From positions 1-33,510 of the forward strand of contig CAJOGN010000019.1 of NCBI GenBank assembly GCA_905234245.1: a DNA stretch of 33,510 nucleotides. Direction: 5' to 3'. Shown one piece after another: positions 1 to 9,086 of the stretch. Below the pieces are notes generated by a model. That model worked only from the letters and a program-made list of their open reading frames with translations. It did not search any database and was not told the origin of the DNA. Each line of letters starts with the position of its first letter. Positions within the stretch are counted from its first letter, which is position 1. The DNA is from an uncultured Lachnospiraceae bacterium. GTDB lineage: Bacteria; Bacillota; Clostridia; Lachnospirales; Lachnospiraceae. Both the position numbers and the translations under genes were made by a program.

Positions 1-1
1 G

Positions 2-2728
2 AAGGATACGCCTAATCTTAAGGGTGTAAATGTGTCTATCGCAGGATATGCAACTCATATATCAGATTTTCTAGAGGAGTTAGTAGCAGGGTTCGAAGAT
101 ATTCCTATATTTGGTACTTTGGCTGATATGTATTACGTCTCTGCATTAGAGCGAGAAAGGGCTCCATACATTTTCAATAGAGAAGGAAGTGTGGAGAAGG
201 GTATAGCCTGCCTGTTATTTACAGGAGAGGATTTGCATATAGATGCAAAATGTATATTCGGATGGGAGCCAATAGGTAAACCTATGTCAATAGAGGTGGC
301 CGACGTAGATATGCCTGTGGGAGATACAACCATCAAGTCTATTGATGGAAGGGACCCTGAGGATGTATATAGGAAATATCTTGGAATCGGTTTTGACGAA
401 TATCTTACACTTAACAGCTGTGAGTTCCCCCTTGCTGTTGAGAGAAATGGATTTACAATAGGAAGAACTCCATTTGACTGCACTGAGGATGGTAACATTG
501 TCTTCGTAGGCGCTATAAGACCTTATGAGAAGGTGCGATTCTCTTATACTGTTCGAGATGAACTAATTGAGAATACAGAGAGGGAGACAAGGGATTTATC
601 TGAGTTCAGACCTCAGGCTATAGAGCTATTTGTATGTGGTAACAGGTCAATTGTTCTTAGGTCAGATGCAGAGCTCGAGACTAAGTGCTTTACGCGATTT
701 GTTCCAGATACTTTAGAGTGTCATGCGTCTGGGGAAATATACTATCATCATGGCAAGGGAGATTTCCTTAATAGTACAATTGTTGCAGCAGTATTTCGCG
801 AAGGCGACATAGAAGATGCTAATGAAGTTGAGATAGAGATACCATCACCTCATAAGAATAAGATTGTTCCGTTAACTGAGAGATTATCTAAGTTCACCCA
901 GGCTATGAGTGGTGACTTGGTGGAATTCGCAAGAGAAGCACAAGAGGCTAACGCTGCGAAATCAGCCTTCTTAGCAAGTATGTCCCACGAGATTAGGACA
1001 CCAATCAATGCTGTTCTTGGAATGGACGAGATGATTCTTCGTGAGACTAAGGAAGATACAACACATGCCTACGCTAAGGACATTATGTCTGCAGGCAAGA
1101 CGCTTCTATCTCTTGTTAATGACATCCTTGATTTGTCCAAGGTTGAGGAAGGCAAGATGGAGATTATTCCTACACAATATGGCCTGTCATCTCTTATTAA
1201 TGACATCGTTGGAATGATTAAGGACAGGGCAATAGGCAAGGGATTGGATTTCAAGGTTGAGGTTAACGAGCATATTCCATATCTTCTTGTGGGTGACGAG
1301 ATTCGAATAAGACAATGTATAATGAATCTCTTAACTAACGCTGTAAAATACACTGAGAGAGGAACAGTAACATTTACAGTCGACTATAAGGTATACGATG
1401 AGAACAGTATATTCCTTACATTCTTCGTAAGGGATACAGGTATTGGTATGAAGTCTGAGGATATGGAGAGCCTCTTTGCTCCATATAAGAGAATTGAAGA
1501 AGAGCGCAATCGTTCTATTGAAGGAACAGGTCTTGGAATGAGTATCACCAGACAGCTGCTTGAGCTAATGGGTACTTCTCTGGGCGTAGAGAGTGTGTAT
1601 GGTGAAGGTTCTGTATTCTTCTTCGATGTGTTCCAGAAGGTTGTATCCTGGGAAGAAATTGGCGATTACACATCAAGGCTTGACGAGATACCTAAGGAAT
1701 CTGAGTATCATGAGTTGTTCCATGCTCCAGATGCTCGTATCCTTATTATTGACGATACAGAGATGAATCACACCGTTATGGAGGGCTTCCTTAAGAAGAC
1801 CAAGATTCAGATTGATTCAGCCATGTCAGGAAGAGAAGGTCTCGCTTTGGCTGAGAAGAATAAGTATGATGTAATATTTATTGATCATATGATGCCTGAT
1901 ATGGATGGAATTGAGACCTTAGAGCGTATGAGAGAGATTGAGCTTAATAAGGACACACCTACCGTTGCTCTTACTGCAAATGCTATATCTGGAGCCAAGG
2001 AGATGTATCTTGAAGTAGGCTTCGAGGATTATCTGTCTAAGCCTGTTAATGGTATGAGACTGGAGAATATGCTTGCAGAATATCTTTCAGAGGACAAAAT
2101 GAGTGCGCCTTCAGGAGTAGATGATGTGGAGAATAAGTCTTCTGCTGTCTTACCAGAATGGCTTAAGGATATCTCTGATATTGATATACAGGAAGGTATT
2201 TCTAACAGTGGTTCTGAAGATGGATATCTGTCTGTGTTACGAGTATTTCACTTAACAGCAGATGATAAAGCCGATGAGATTGAGAAGTTATATAACGACG
2301 AGGATATTGAGCTATACACTGTTAAGGTACATGCATTGAAGAGTTCAGCAAGAATTATTGGAGCCAAGGCTTTATCACAGTTTGCAGAGAAGTTAGAGGA
2401 TGCAGGCAACAATAAGGATTTAGACTTCATTAAGAATAATACTGATAAGCTGCTAGGCATGTATCGTGAACTTAATAATAAGTTAAAAAAGTCCAAGGAG
2501 CAATCACAGGAATCGCCTAAGATTTCTCCTGATGAATTACAAGAAGCCTACAAGACAATGATTGAGCTTGCCATGACTATGGACTATGGTCTGATGGACA
2601 ATCTTATAAGCGACCTTCGAGGGTACAAATTAGAGTCCGAGGATGCTGATAGATTATCACAGATAGAGAAGCTTTTAACAGAGCTTGACTGGGATGGAAT
2701 AGAAGCTATTGCCAGGGAAGCATTATAG
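2..2728 (+). CDS. FIST-domain hybrid sensor histidine kinase with REC and Hpt domains (5' end outside window)
   Basis: The frame is open to the left edge, so the true start lies outside; a GTG at 32 is internal or an alternative. Numbering from that GTG: residues 1-270 look like FIST_N/FIST_C, a proposed small-ligand sensor (Gly-Trp-Glu-Pro and Asp-Gly-Arg-Asp-Pro motifs). HisKA follows with phospho-acceptor His319 (SHEIRTP), then HATPase_c (N box NLLTNAVKY, G box GTGLGMS), a receiver with acidic pair Asp574-Asp575 and phospho-Asp618, and an Hpt domain with His767 (HALKSSAR). No transmembrane segment is visible, so it should be cytosolic. It is a self-contained phosphorelay whose final response regulator is not in the window. 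It converges with the P-type ATPase gene; no functional link is evident. Domain calls are secure; the ligand is unknown. Confidence 0.9.
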   Translation, partial: KDTPNLKGVNVSIAGYATHISDFLEELVAGFEDIPIFGTLADMYYVSALERERAPYIFNREGSVEKGIACLLFTGEDLHIDAKCIFGWEPIGKPMSIEVADVDMPVGDTTIKSIDGRDPEDVYRKYLGIGFDEYLTLNSCEFPLAVERNGFTIGRTPFDCTEDGNIVFVGAIRPYEKVRFSYTVRDELIENTERETRDLSEFRPQAIELFVCGNRSIVLRSDAELETKCFTRFVPDTLECHASGEIYYHHGKGDFLNSTIVAAVFREGDIEDANEVEIEIPSPHKNKIVPLTERLSKFTQAMSGDLVEFAREAQEANAAKSAFLASMSHEIRTPINAVLGMDEMILRETKEDTTHAYAKDIMSAGKTLLSLVNDILDLSKVEEGKMEIIPTQYGLSSLINDIVGMIKDRAIGKGLDFKVEVNEHIPYLLVGDEIRIRQCIMNLLTNAVKYTERGTVTFTVDYKVYDENSIFLTFFVRDTGIGMKSEDMESLFAPYKRIEEERNRSIEGTGLGMSITRQLLELMGTSLGVESVYGEGSVFFFDVFQKVVSWEEIGDYTSRLDEIPKESEYHELFHAPDARILIIDDTEMNHTVMEGFLKKTKIQIDSAMSGREGLALAEKNKYDVIFIDHMMPDMDGIETLERMREIELNKDTPTVALTANAISGAKEMYLEVGFEDYLSKPVNGMRLENMLAEYLSEDKMSAPSGVDDVENKSSAVLPEWLKDISDIDIQEGISNSGSEDGYLSVLRVFHLTADDKADEIEKLYNDEDIELYTVKVHALKSSARIIGAKALSQFAEKLEDAGNNKDLDFIKNNTDKLLGMYRELNNKLKKSKEQSQESPKISPDELQEAYKTMIELAMTMDYGLMDNLISDLRGYKLESEDADRLSQIEKLLTELDWDGIEAIAREAL

Positions 2729-2736
2729 AAGTATTA

Positions 2737-2772
2737 AAAGCAAGTGTCTACGCGACACTTGCTTTCTTTTTT
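2737..2772 (+). terminator. Intrinsic terminator between convergent genes
   Basis: A 12-bp stem (arms 2737-2748 and 2754-2765) with a 5-nt loop is followed by a T-rich tract. It ends the histidine kinase transcript. The left arm overlaps the stop codon of the opposite-strand ATPase gene (2748-2750) and the right arm lies in its last codons. On the minus strand the hairpin is followed by TTTTAAT, so it may work both ways. Confidence 0.85.
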
Positions 2773-5090
2773 TGCGTTTTTTTCTTGTGGAATGCACTTA
2801 TTTTGTCAAATGAAATTGTAAGCCATCGCATAATAGTTATTTCTGCTATGGCGAATACAGCACACAGGGCAGCTGCCTGCATTGAGATGTGTGTTATATC
2901 GAATAGCTTGTCGAATACTGAGGCTCCGAATAAGAAGCCCACAATACATATTGCGAATACGAACACACGCCATTTGTTAAGAGGCTTAATAATCTGCCAT
3001 ATAATCATGAAACCGATTACTGACAACAGATAAGTACTTGCTGTACTTATATCCTTGTCTGATATATCGAATAGTTGTCCGAAGAATACCATTACCGCAA
3101 TGGCGAAGAAGGATGTTATTGCAGCAGGCAATGCATTATATAATGTATGTCTGATGAAGCTTCCTTCCTGCTTCTTCTCATTAGGCTCTAGTGCTAACAG
3201 GAATGCAGGTATACCTATGTTAAATGTTGATATAAGCGATACCTGATTCGGACGAAGCGGGTAGCTTAATGTAAGTATAATTGAGAATATTGCCAGCAGT
3301 AATGAGAATATATTCTTATATAGGAACAGGCTTGCCGAACGAGTAATATTGTTAATATCTCTTCGTCCTTCAGATACAATTTCTTTCATATGTGAGAAGT
3401 CAGAATCAAGAAGAACAACCTGAGCCGCCTGTCTTGCAGCATCACTACCTGTACCCATGGCAATGGAGCAATCTGCTTCCTTCATAGCCAGAATATCATT
3501 TACACCGTCACCAGTCATGGCAACCTTTAATCCATTTTCCTTAAGGGCAGTAACTAGAGCCTTCTTTTGTTCAGGCTTTACACGACCGAATACTGTATAT
3601 TCTGTAGCACATTTCTTAAGCTCTTCTTCAGAAGTAATTGTGCTAAGGTCAATGTACTTTTCTGCATTCTCAACACCGGCTTTAATAGCAACTCTTGATA
3701 CAGTAAGTGGATTATCTCCTGATATAACCTTAATCTCAACGCCTTGTTCTCTGAAGTTGTTGAAGATATCCTGTACATTTTCTCTTAAGTCATTCTGCAA
3801 TGCTACGAATAATATAGGCGCATTTACATCATCATTTCCTTTGGTTAATGCAAGAACTCTAAGACCACTCCCTGTTCTCTCTTCGATGATGGCTTTGTTC
3901 TCTTCTAGCTGTGAAGAAGTAAGTAAGAATTCTGGAGCACCTAAGCGATATGTGAACTCTTCAGTAATTACTTCAGAATATTTCTTCTTAGAATCAAATG
4001 GTATTACTTCCTTATTCTTAATTGGCTCACAGTCAGGGAAATAATCTCTTAATGCATTCATTGTAATGTTGTTATCAGGAACTGCCCGGATATAACTTGC
4101 AATAATGCTCTTGGCAGCAGCATTTTCTTCACTGCTATTGTTGATAGGGTAGAACACTTCGCTAACGGACATATCATCACTTGTAATGGTACCTGTCTTA
4201 TCAACGCATAGCACATCAACTCTTGCTAATGTCTCAACACTTCTCATGTCGTGGAGAAGAACCTTCTTCTGGGCAAGACGCATAGCACTTAATGCAAGGG
4301 CCACCGTACATAGAAGATATAAGCCCTCAGGAATCATACCAATAACTGCGCCAACCATTGACTGGACACTGTCAGAATAACTCATCTCATTAACGCTAAT
4401 TGACTGGTAGATAAGAAGAGCACCAATAGGAATAACAACTATTCCGGCAACAAGAATAATCCGCTCTATATCACGAATCATCTCAGATTTGCCTTCCTTA
4501 GTCTTCTTAGCCTTGGCAGTTATCTGTGCAGCATAAGAGTCGGCACCAACCTTAGTAAGCTTCGCAGTAAGCTTTCCAGAAACCACGAAGCTTCCAGACT
4601 TAAGGTCACTGTCTATTGTCTTTTGAATCTCGTCTGCCTCGCCGGTTAGAAGTGATTCATTAACACCTGCTTCTCCAGATATTACAATACCATCAGCAGG
4701 AATCTGTTGTCCGCTTTCAAGAAGAATGACATCGCCCTCTACTAATTTATCAGAGGGAACCTTAACCTCCTTGCCATCTCGTATGGCAGTGTATTCGCTA
4801 ACATCTAGCAGCGCCAGCTTGTCTAATACGAATTTGGAACGAAGCTGTTGTATGATACCAATAAGTGTATTCGCAATAATGATAGGCAAGAACATTAAGT
4901 TCTTGATTTCTCCCGTGGTAATTACTAGAACGGTTAATAGTGCGAAGATGCCATTGAAATATGTGAATACGTTTCTGAATATGATTCTCTTAATGCTCAT
5001 ATCAGATTCGCTTTTTATGTAATTAGTTTTTCCTTGCGCAGTAAGAGCGTCCACCTCTTCTGAGGTGAGACCAAGTTGATCTGGTTGCAT
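2748..5090 (-). CDS. Cation-translocating P-type ATPase, CtpE-like
   Basis: A P-type ATPase that would couple ATP hydrolysis to cation movement across the membrane. The phosphorylation motif is DKTGTIT with Asp297, numbered from the start chosen here. Other motifs are the actuator loop with TGEAD and the hinge GDGVNDILAMKEAD. Two hydrophobic pairs flank the actuator and the C-terminal third holds about six membrane segments. The N-terminus has no heavy-metal-binding Cys-x-x-Cys. The pattern around the actuator (LDKLALL, then a basic stretch) resembles CtpE-type calcium ATPases; the ion itself is inference. The open frame extends to a TTG at 5132, but the ATG at 5088-5090 has a good Shine-Dalgarno (GAGG, 8 nt upstream) and gives 780 residues starting MQPDQLG. 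It is divergent from larE. Confidence 0.88.
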   Translation of the reverse strand: MQPDQLGLTSEEVDALTAQGKTNYIKSESDMSIKRIIFRNVFTYFNGIFALLTVLVITTGEIKNLMFLPIIIANTLIGIIQQLRSKFVLDKLALLDVSEYTAIRDGKEVKVPSDKLVEGDVILLESGQQIPADGIVISGEAGVNESLLTGEADEIQKTIDSDLKSGSFVVSGKLTAKLTKVGADSYAAQITAKAKKTKEGKSEMIRDIERIILVAGIVVIPIGALLIYQSISVNEMSYSDSVQSMVGAVIGMIPEGLYLLCTVALALSAMRLAQKKVLLHDMRSVETLARVDVLCVDKTGTITSDDMSVSEVFYPINNSSEENAAAKSIIASYIRAVPDNNITMNALRDYFPDCEPIKNKEVIPFDSKKKYSEVITEEFTYRLGAPEFLLTSSQLEENKAIIEERTGSGLRVLALTKGNDDVNAPILFVALQNDLRENVQDIFNNFREQGVEIKVISGDNPLTVSRVAIKAGVENAEKYIDLSTITSEEELKKCATEYTVFGRVKPEQKKALVTALKENGLKVAMTGDGVNDILAMKEADCSIAMGTGSDAARQAAQVVLLDSDFSHMKEIVSEGRRDINNITRSASLFLYKNIFSLLLAIFSIILTLSYPLRPNQVSLISTFNIGIPAFLLALEPNEKKQEGSFIRHTLYNALPAAITSFFAIAVMVFFGQLFDISDKDISTASTYLLSVIGFMIIWQIIKPLNKWRVFVFAICIVGFLFGASVFDKLFDITHISMQAAALCAVFAIAEITIMRWLTISFDKISAFHKKKTQKKKASVA

Positions 5091-5179
5091 TTTTTGTACC
5101 TCTTTTCCTATTAAATGTATTTTATCAGACAAGCTTAGAAAAAAACAGACAAATATTCTTAATTTATTAAGTTAAATGT

Positions 5180-5208
5180 AGGACAAGTACTAATAATGAT
5201 GATATAAT
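5180..5208 (+). promoter_or_regulatory. Probable sigma-A promoter for the lar operon
   Basis: A perfect -10 TATAAT (5203-5208) lies 17 nt after a weaker -35 AGGACA (5180-5185). It is placed about 50 nt before the larE start, in the divergent region shared with the ATPase gene. No clear operator was seen. Confidence 0.5.
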
Positions 5209-5258
5209 ATTAAGTAGGTGCGACTTAATGGAGAGATGAATAAGAGGGGAGGAGACAG

Positions 5259-6068
5259 ATGGCAATTGAGAAGTATAATAAGTTAGTTGGTAATCTAAGA
5301 GCCTTCAATAAAGTTGCTGTTTCCTTTTCAGGTGGAGTTGATTCAACCTTTCTATTATATGTAGCGAAGGAGGCCTTAGGTGAAAATGTTATTGCCATTA
5401 CGGCAAACTCTAGTGTGCTACCACATAGTGAATTTGATGAAGCTAAGAGCTTGTGTGAGTCCTTAGGTGTAAGGCATATTACTTTTGAATTTAATCCATT
5501 AAGCGTTGATGAATTTCGTAGTAATGTGAAGGAGCGCTGCTACTATTGCAAGAAGAGCCTAATGAGTGTTATGAGAGAGATAGCCTACGAGAATGGATTT
5601 GACATACTTGTAGAGGGATCTAACGCAGATGATGAGTTAGATTACAGACCAGGGTCTAAAGCGCTAGAAGAGATGAATATAATTAGTCCGCTTAACGGGG
5701 CAGGGTTTTCTAAGCAGGAGATAAGAGACCTGTCTAAGAAGTATAATCTTCCAACATGGAATAAGCCTTCTTACGCATGCCTTGCAACTCGTATTCCTTA
5801 TGGTGAAGAGATTACACTCTCGAAGCTTAACATGGTTGAGAAGGGTGAAGCGATACTTCATGAACATGGATTCCTTCAGTCTAGAGTTAGAGCGCATGGT
5901 AGCGTGGCGCGGATCGAGATTATGCCTTGTGATTTTGATAAGATTCTTTCCGAAGATGTTAGGAGCGCAGTCGTTCAAGGAATCAAAGACAGCGGATTTG
6001 ATTATGTAAGCTTAGATCTTGAGGGCTTCAAATCAGGCAACATGAATATAGGGGTTACTACTAATTGA
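5259..6068 (+). CDS. larE: ATP-dependent sacrificial sulfur transferase LarE
   Basis: LarE adenylates the carboxylates of the nickel-pincer precursor and supplies sulfur, in known enzymes from its own cysteine. The 269-residue length fits the family. The N-terminal PP-loop SGGVDST (residues about 22-28) binds ATP. The motif SYACLATRIPYG contains Cys174, aligned with the sacrificial cysteine (Cys176) of Lactiplantibacillus plantarum LarE. A further pair of cysteines sits in CYYCKK, but the three-cysteine cluster of FeS-type LarE was not evident. It starts at an ATG after GAGGGGAGGAG. It heads larE-larB-larC, 36 nt before larB, with its own promoter. Assignment is firm. Confidence 0.93.
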   Translation: MAIEKYNKLVGNLRAFNKVAVSFSGGVDSTFLLYVAKEALGENVIAITANSSVLPHSEFDEAKSLCESLGVRHITFEFNPLSVDEFRSNVKERCYYCKKSLMSVMREIAYENGFDILVEGSNADDELDYRPGSKALEEMNIISPLNGAGFSKQEIRDLSKKYNLPTWNKPSYACLATRIPYGEEITLSKLNMVEKGEAILHEHGFLQSRVRAHGSVARIEIMPCDFDKILSEDVRSAVVQGIKDSGFDYVSLDLEGFKSGNMNIGVTTN

Positions 6069-6104
6069 TATAATATTACAAGTTAATAGGATGAGGGTTT
6101 AGAT

Positions 6105-6860
6105 ATGAATGATACAGACATATATGAATTGCTAGACAAGGTGTCTAAGCAGGAAATGTCTATTGATGATGCAGTGCTTAAGCTTCGCAAGGAGCCCTTT
6201 GAAGATATGGGATATGCCAAGATTGATACCCATCGCGGCATTAGGCAGGGCTATGCCGAGGTTATTTATGGAGAAGGAAAAAGCGCTGAACAGATTGTAG
6301 GAATATGTGATAAGATGCTTCAGGCTGAAGAGAAGAGAATTCTTATTACAAGATTGTCTAAGGAAAAGGCTGATATTGTAAGTAAGTCTTTTGACCTTGA
6401 TTATAATGGACTTGGGCGCATTGGTTTAGTAGGAGAGAAACCAGAATGTGATGGAATAGGCAAGATAGTAATAGCTGTCGCAGGAACAAGTGATATACCT
6501 GTTGCAGAGGAAGCAGCATTTACTGCCCAGGCTCTTGGAAGTGAAGTATATAAATTATATGATGTGGGAGTGGCAGGAATACATCGACTCTTTTCCCATG
6601 TAGATGATATAATGTCAGCAACTGTGATTATTGCAATTGCAGGAATGGAAGGAGCCTTGGCAAGTGTTGTGGCGGGGCTTGCTAATTGCCCTGTTATAGC
6701 AGTCCCAACAAGCGTAGGATACGGTGCATCCTTTGGAGGGCTGTCGGCATTACTGTCAATGCTTAATTCCTGTGGAAGTGGAGTAAGCGTAGTTAATATA
6801 GACAACGGATTTGGAGCAGCATATCAGGCTAACATGATTAACCACATAGGAGAGAGATAA
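6105..6860 (+). CDS. larB: Nickel-pincer cofactor biosynthesis protein LarB
   Basis: LarB carboxylates and hydrolyses nicotinic acid adenine dinucleotide to make the dicarboxylate precursor of the nickel-pincer nucleotide. The 251-residue length is usual. An N-terminal segment with DTHRGIRQGYAEVIYG is followed by a PurE-like half (IVIAVAGTSDIPVAEEAA, then a glycine-rich IAGMEGALASVVAGL and PVIAVPTSVGYG), typical of the AIR-carboxylase-like family. A GAGGG ribosome site precedes the ATG. Its TAA overlaps the larC ATG by one base (TAATG), indicating translational coupling. Confidence 0.93.
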   Translation: MNDTDIYELLDKVSKQEMSIDDAVLKLRKEPFEDMGYAKIDTHRGIRQGYAEVIYGEGKSAEQIVGICDKMLQAEEKRILITRLSKEKADIVSKSFDLDYNGLGRIGLVGEKPECDGIGKIVIAVAGTSDIPVAEEAAFTAQALGSEVYKLYDVGVAGIHRLFSHVDDIMSATVIIAIAGMEGALASVVAGLANCPVIAVPTSVGYGASFGGLSALLSMLNSCGSGVSVVNIDNGFGAAYQANMINHIGER

Positions 6861-8080
6861 TGCTATACTTAGAATGTAAGATGGGCGCAGCAGGAGATAT
6901 GTTAAATGCCGCCTTGGTGAGCCTGGTTGACAGAAAGAGATTTGTAGACAAGATGAATTCTTTGAAGCTTCCAGGTACTGTGGTAGAACTTAAAAATGAA
7001 TACAGAAATGGAATATATGGCAACCTAATCAAGGTTGTTTACGATGGTGAGGAAGAAGAAAGTGAAGATGTAAGTGATAAGACAGAAGAAAAACACGCAG
7101 ATAGTCATGAACATCATAGCCACCACCATCATGAGCATAATTCTATAGAAGATATTGAGAAATTTATATTAGATTTGGACTTGTCAGACAAGGTTAAGCG
7201 TGACGCGGTTAGCGTATACAGATTAATCGCTGACGCTGAGGCTTCGGCACATGGCAAGCCAGTAGAAGATATACATTTTCATGAAGTTGGAACAATGGAT
7301 GCAATAGCTGATGTGCTAGGAGTATGCATCCTTATGGAAATGATTAACCCTGACAAGGTAATGGCGTCACCAATTAATGTGGGAAGTGGAATGGTTAGAT
7401 GTGCGCATGGGATACTACCTGTGCCGGCACCAGCAACCCAGCATTTACTAGAGGGAATACCAATGTATACTGATGAGTCAGTAAAAGCCGAACTGTGTAC
7501 GCCTACAGGCGCAGCACTATTGAGGTATTTCGTAGATGAATTCGGCTCTATGCCACCATCAATTGTTAAGAAGGCAGGCTATGGCTTTGGCAAGAAGGAG
7601 TTCGAGAAGCTTAATGCTGTAAGGGCCTTCCTATGTGAGAACGAAGGATTTGGTGACAGAGTAGTTGAGTTAAGGTGTAATATTGATGATATGACTCCTG
7701 AGGATATAGGATATGCCATTAATATCTTCTTAGAAAGTGGCGCTTATGACGCATTTACCAGTCCTATATATATGAAGAAGAATCGCCCGGCAACCATGCT
7801 TAGCGTTATCTGCAACGAGGCTATGCGCGATAAGATAGTGGCCCTTATCTTCAAGCATACTACTACAATAGGAATTAGGCAGAACATGTGTGACAGATAT
7901 GTTCTTGAGCGCACGAAGGAGGTCGCTGACACCCCTTACGGTGAGGTTAGGATTAAAAGGTCAAGAGGCTATGGAGTTGACCGGGTTAAGATTGAATACA
8001 ATGATTTGGCCAGAATTGCTGATGAGAGAGATGAGAGCATACCACATATAAAGGACATAATATATAAATCTCTTGAATAG
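6860..8080 (+). CDS. larC: Nickel insertion protein LarC (single uninterrupted frame)
   Basis: LarC inserts nickel into the dithiolated pincer nucleotide in a CTP-dependent reaction, completing the LarA cofactor. The N-terminus LECKMGAAGDM matches the family signature. A histidine-rich run at residues 79-94, likely nickel-binding, precedes the conserved HFHEVG segment and the C-terminal domain. In Lactiplantibacillus plantarum larC is split and made by frameshifting; here all 406 residues are in one frame. It is coupled to larB through TAATG. No larA is present in the window, so the enzyme that uses the cofactor must be elsewhere or in the flanks. Confidence 0.93.
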   Translation: MLYLECKMGAAGDMLNAALVSLVDRKRFVDKMNSLKLPGTVVELKNEYRNGIYGNLIKVVYDGEEEESEDVSDKTEEKHADSHEHHSHHHHEHNSIEDIEKFILDLDLSDKVKRDAVSVYRLIADAEASAHGKPVEDIHFHEVGTMDAIADVLGVCILMEMINPDKVMASPINVGSGMVRCAHGILPVPAPATQHLLEGIPMYTDESVKAELCTPTGAALLRYFVDEFGSMPPSIVKKAGYGFGKKEFEKLNAVRAFLCENEGFGDRVVELRCNIDDMTPEDIGYAINIFLESGAYDAFTSPIYMKKNRPATMLSVICNEAMRDKIVALIFKHTTTIGIRQNMCDRYVLERTKEVADTPYGEVRIKRSRGYGVDRVKIEYNDLARIADERDESIPHIKDIIYKSLE

Positions 8081-8087
8081 AAATGTG

Positions 8088-8096
8088 TGGTATAAT
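8088..8096 (+). promoter_or_regulatory. Extended -10 promoter before the fructosamine kinase gene
   Basis: TGgTATAAT is a full extended -10 element lying about 70 nt before the next start. No convincing -35 is seen, which extended -10 promoters can tolerate. It suggests transcription independent of the lar genes. Confidence 0.45.
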
Positions 8097-8168
8097 ACTT
8101 AGGCGACGAATATAACATTTTTTTTCGGGAAGGGAATTTGACAAATAAGAAAAAGGGGATTGGCATAG

Positions 8169-9059
8169 ATGGATACATATGATTCTTTAGACAAGGCCGT
8201 TAAAGGGGTTTTCGGTGAAAATGTTAGGATGCAAAGAGACTCACGCATCTCAAGACAGGATATTAATTCAGCTAAGGTTGTAACTCTTAGCAATGGCAAG
8301 ATGTTTTTTCTAAAATATAATTCTATTGCCAGTAAAGAAATGTTTGATGCAGAGGTTGAAGGTTTAGAGGCAATAGCAAGCACTAAGACTATTGATACGC
8401 CTCGTATCTACTGTACAGGAACAGATGAAGAGACAAGTACTTCATTTCTTATGATGGAGCTTATTCAGGAAGGTGTTAAGACGGAGAGGGCAATAGGAAT
8501 GCTTGGTAACAAGATGGCTAATCTTCATCTTGCTGATGCCAGCAGGTTTGTTGAAGGAGGCAAATACGGATTCCTTCATGATAATTATATTGGCTCTACC
8601 AAGCAGATTAATACTCCTAAGGATAGCTGGGTTGATTTCTTCAGAGAATGTCGACTTGAGCCTCAGATTCAGTTAGCAGGCAAGCATTTAACTCCAATGA
8701 TGAGAGAAGTGAGTAAGTTCATGGATAAGCTAGACAAGGTGCTAGTTGAGCCTAAGAGGGCATCACTTGTTCATGGTGATATGTGGGGTGGCAATCATAT
8801 TATTAACTATAGTAGAAAGCCAGTACTAATTGACCCTGCCGCATATGTAGGTCATAGCGAGGTTGATATTGCCATGTCAGAGATGTTTGAGCCATTTCCT
8901 AGAGTGTTCTATGACATTTATCGTCAGAAGATGCCGAAGGAAGATGGCTATGATGACAGGAAGGAGATATATAATCTGTATCATTTCCTTAATCATCTTA
9001 ATATATTCGGACCAAAATATTTGATGCCAATTAAGAAGACTATTCTAAGATATGCATAA
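8169..9059 (+). CDS. Fructosamine kinase family protein
   Basis: A 296-residue aminoglycoside-phosphotransferase-fold kinase of the fructosamine/ketosamine-3-kinase family, related to E. coli YniA. Family members phosphorylate sugar adducts on amines or proteins and so promote deglycation. The catalytic loop reads LVHGDMWGGN with the expected Asp and Asn, and the metal-binding motif is IDPAAYVGHSEVDIAM. The C-terminal YHFLNHLNIFG also matches the family. It has no signal peptide. The ATG follows AAGGGG at a somewhat long spacing. It lies 27 nt before the radical SAM gene and probably shares its transcript with the que genes. The substrate is unknown. Confidence 0.85.
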   Translation: MDTYDSLDKAVKGVFGENVRMQRDSRISRQDINSAKVVTLSNGKMFFLKYNSIASKEMFDAEVEGLEAIASTKTIDTPRIYCTGTDEETSTSFLMMELIQEGVKTERAIGMLGNKMANLHLADASRFVEGGKYGFLHDNYIGSTKQINTPKDSWVDFFRECRLEPQIQLAGKHLTPMMREVSKFMDKLDKVLVEPKRASLVHGDMWGGNHIINYSRKPVLIDPAAYVGHSEVDIAMSEMFEPFPRVFYDIYRQKMPKEDGYDDRKEIYNLYHFLNHLNIFGPKYLMPIKKTILRYA

Positions 9060-9086
9060 AGGAATACAGATAAGAAGGTATAGATA

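Noticed and set aside
5091-5132. N-terminal extension of the P-type ATPase to a TTG at 5132
   Set aside because: The good ribosome site lies inside that extension, immediately before the ATG at 5090.
8108-8160. Terminator at the T-run after larC, and a promoter from TTGACA near 8140
   Set aside because: The T-run has no hairpin before it, and TTGACA has no -10 at a suitable distance.
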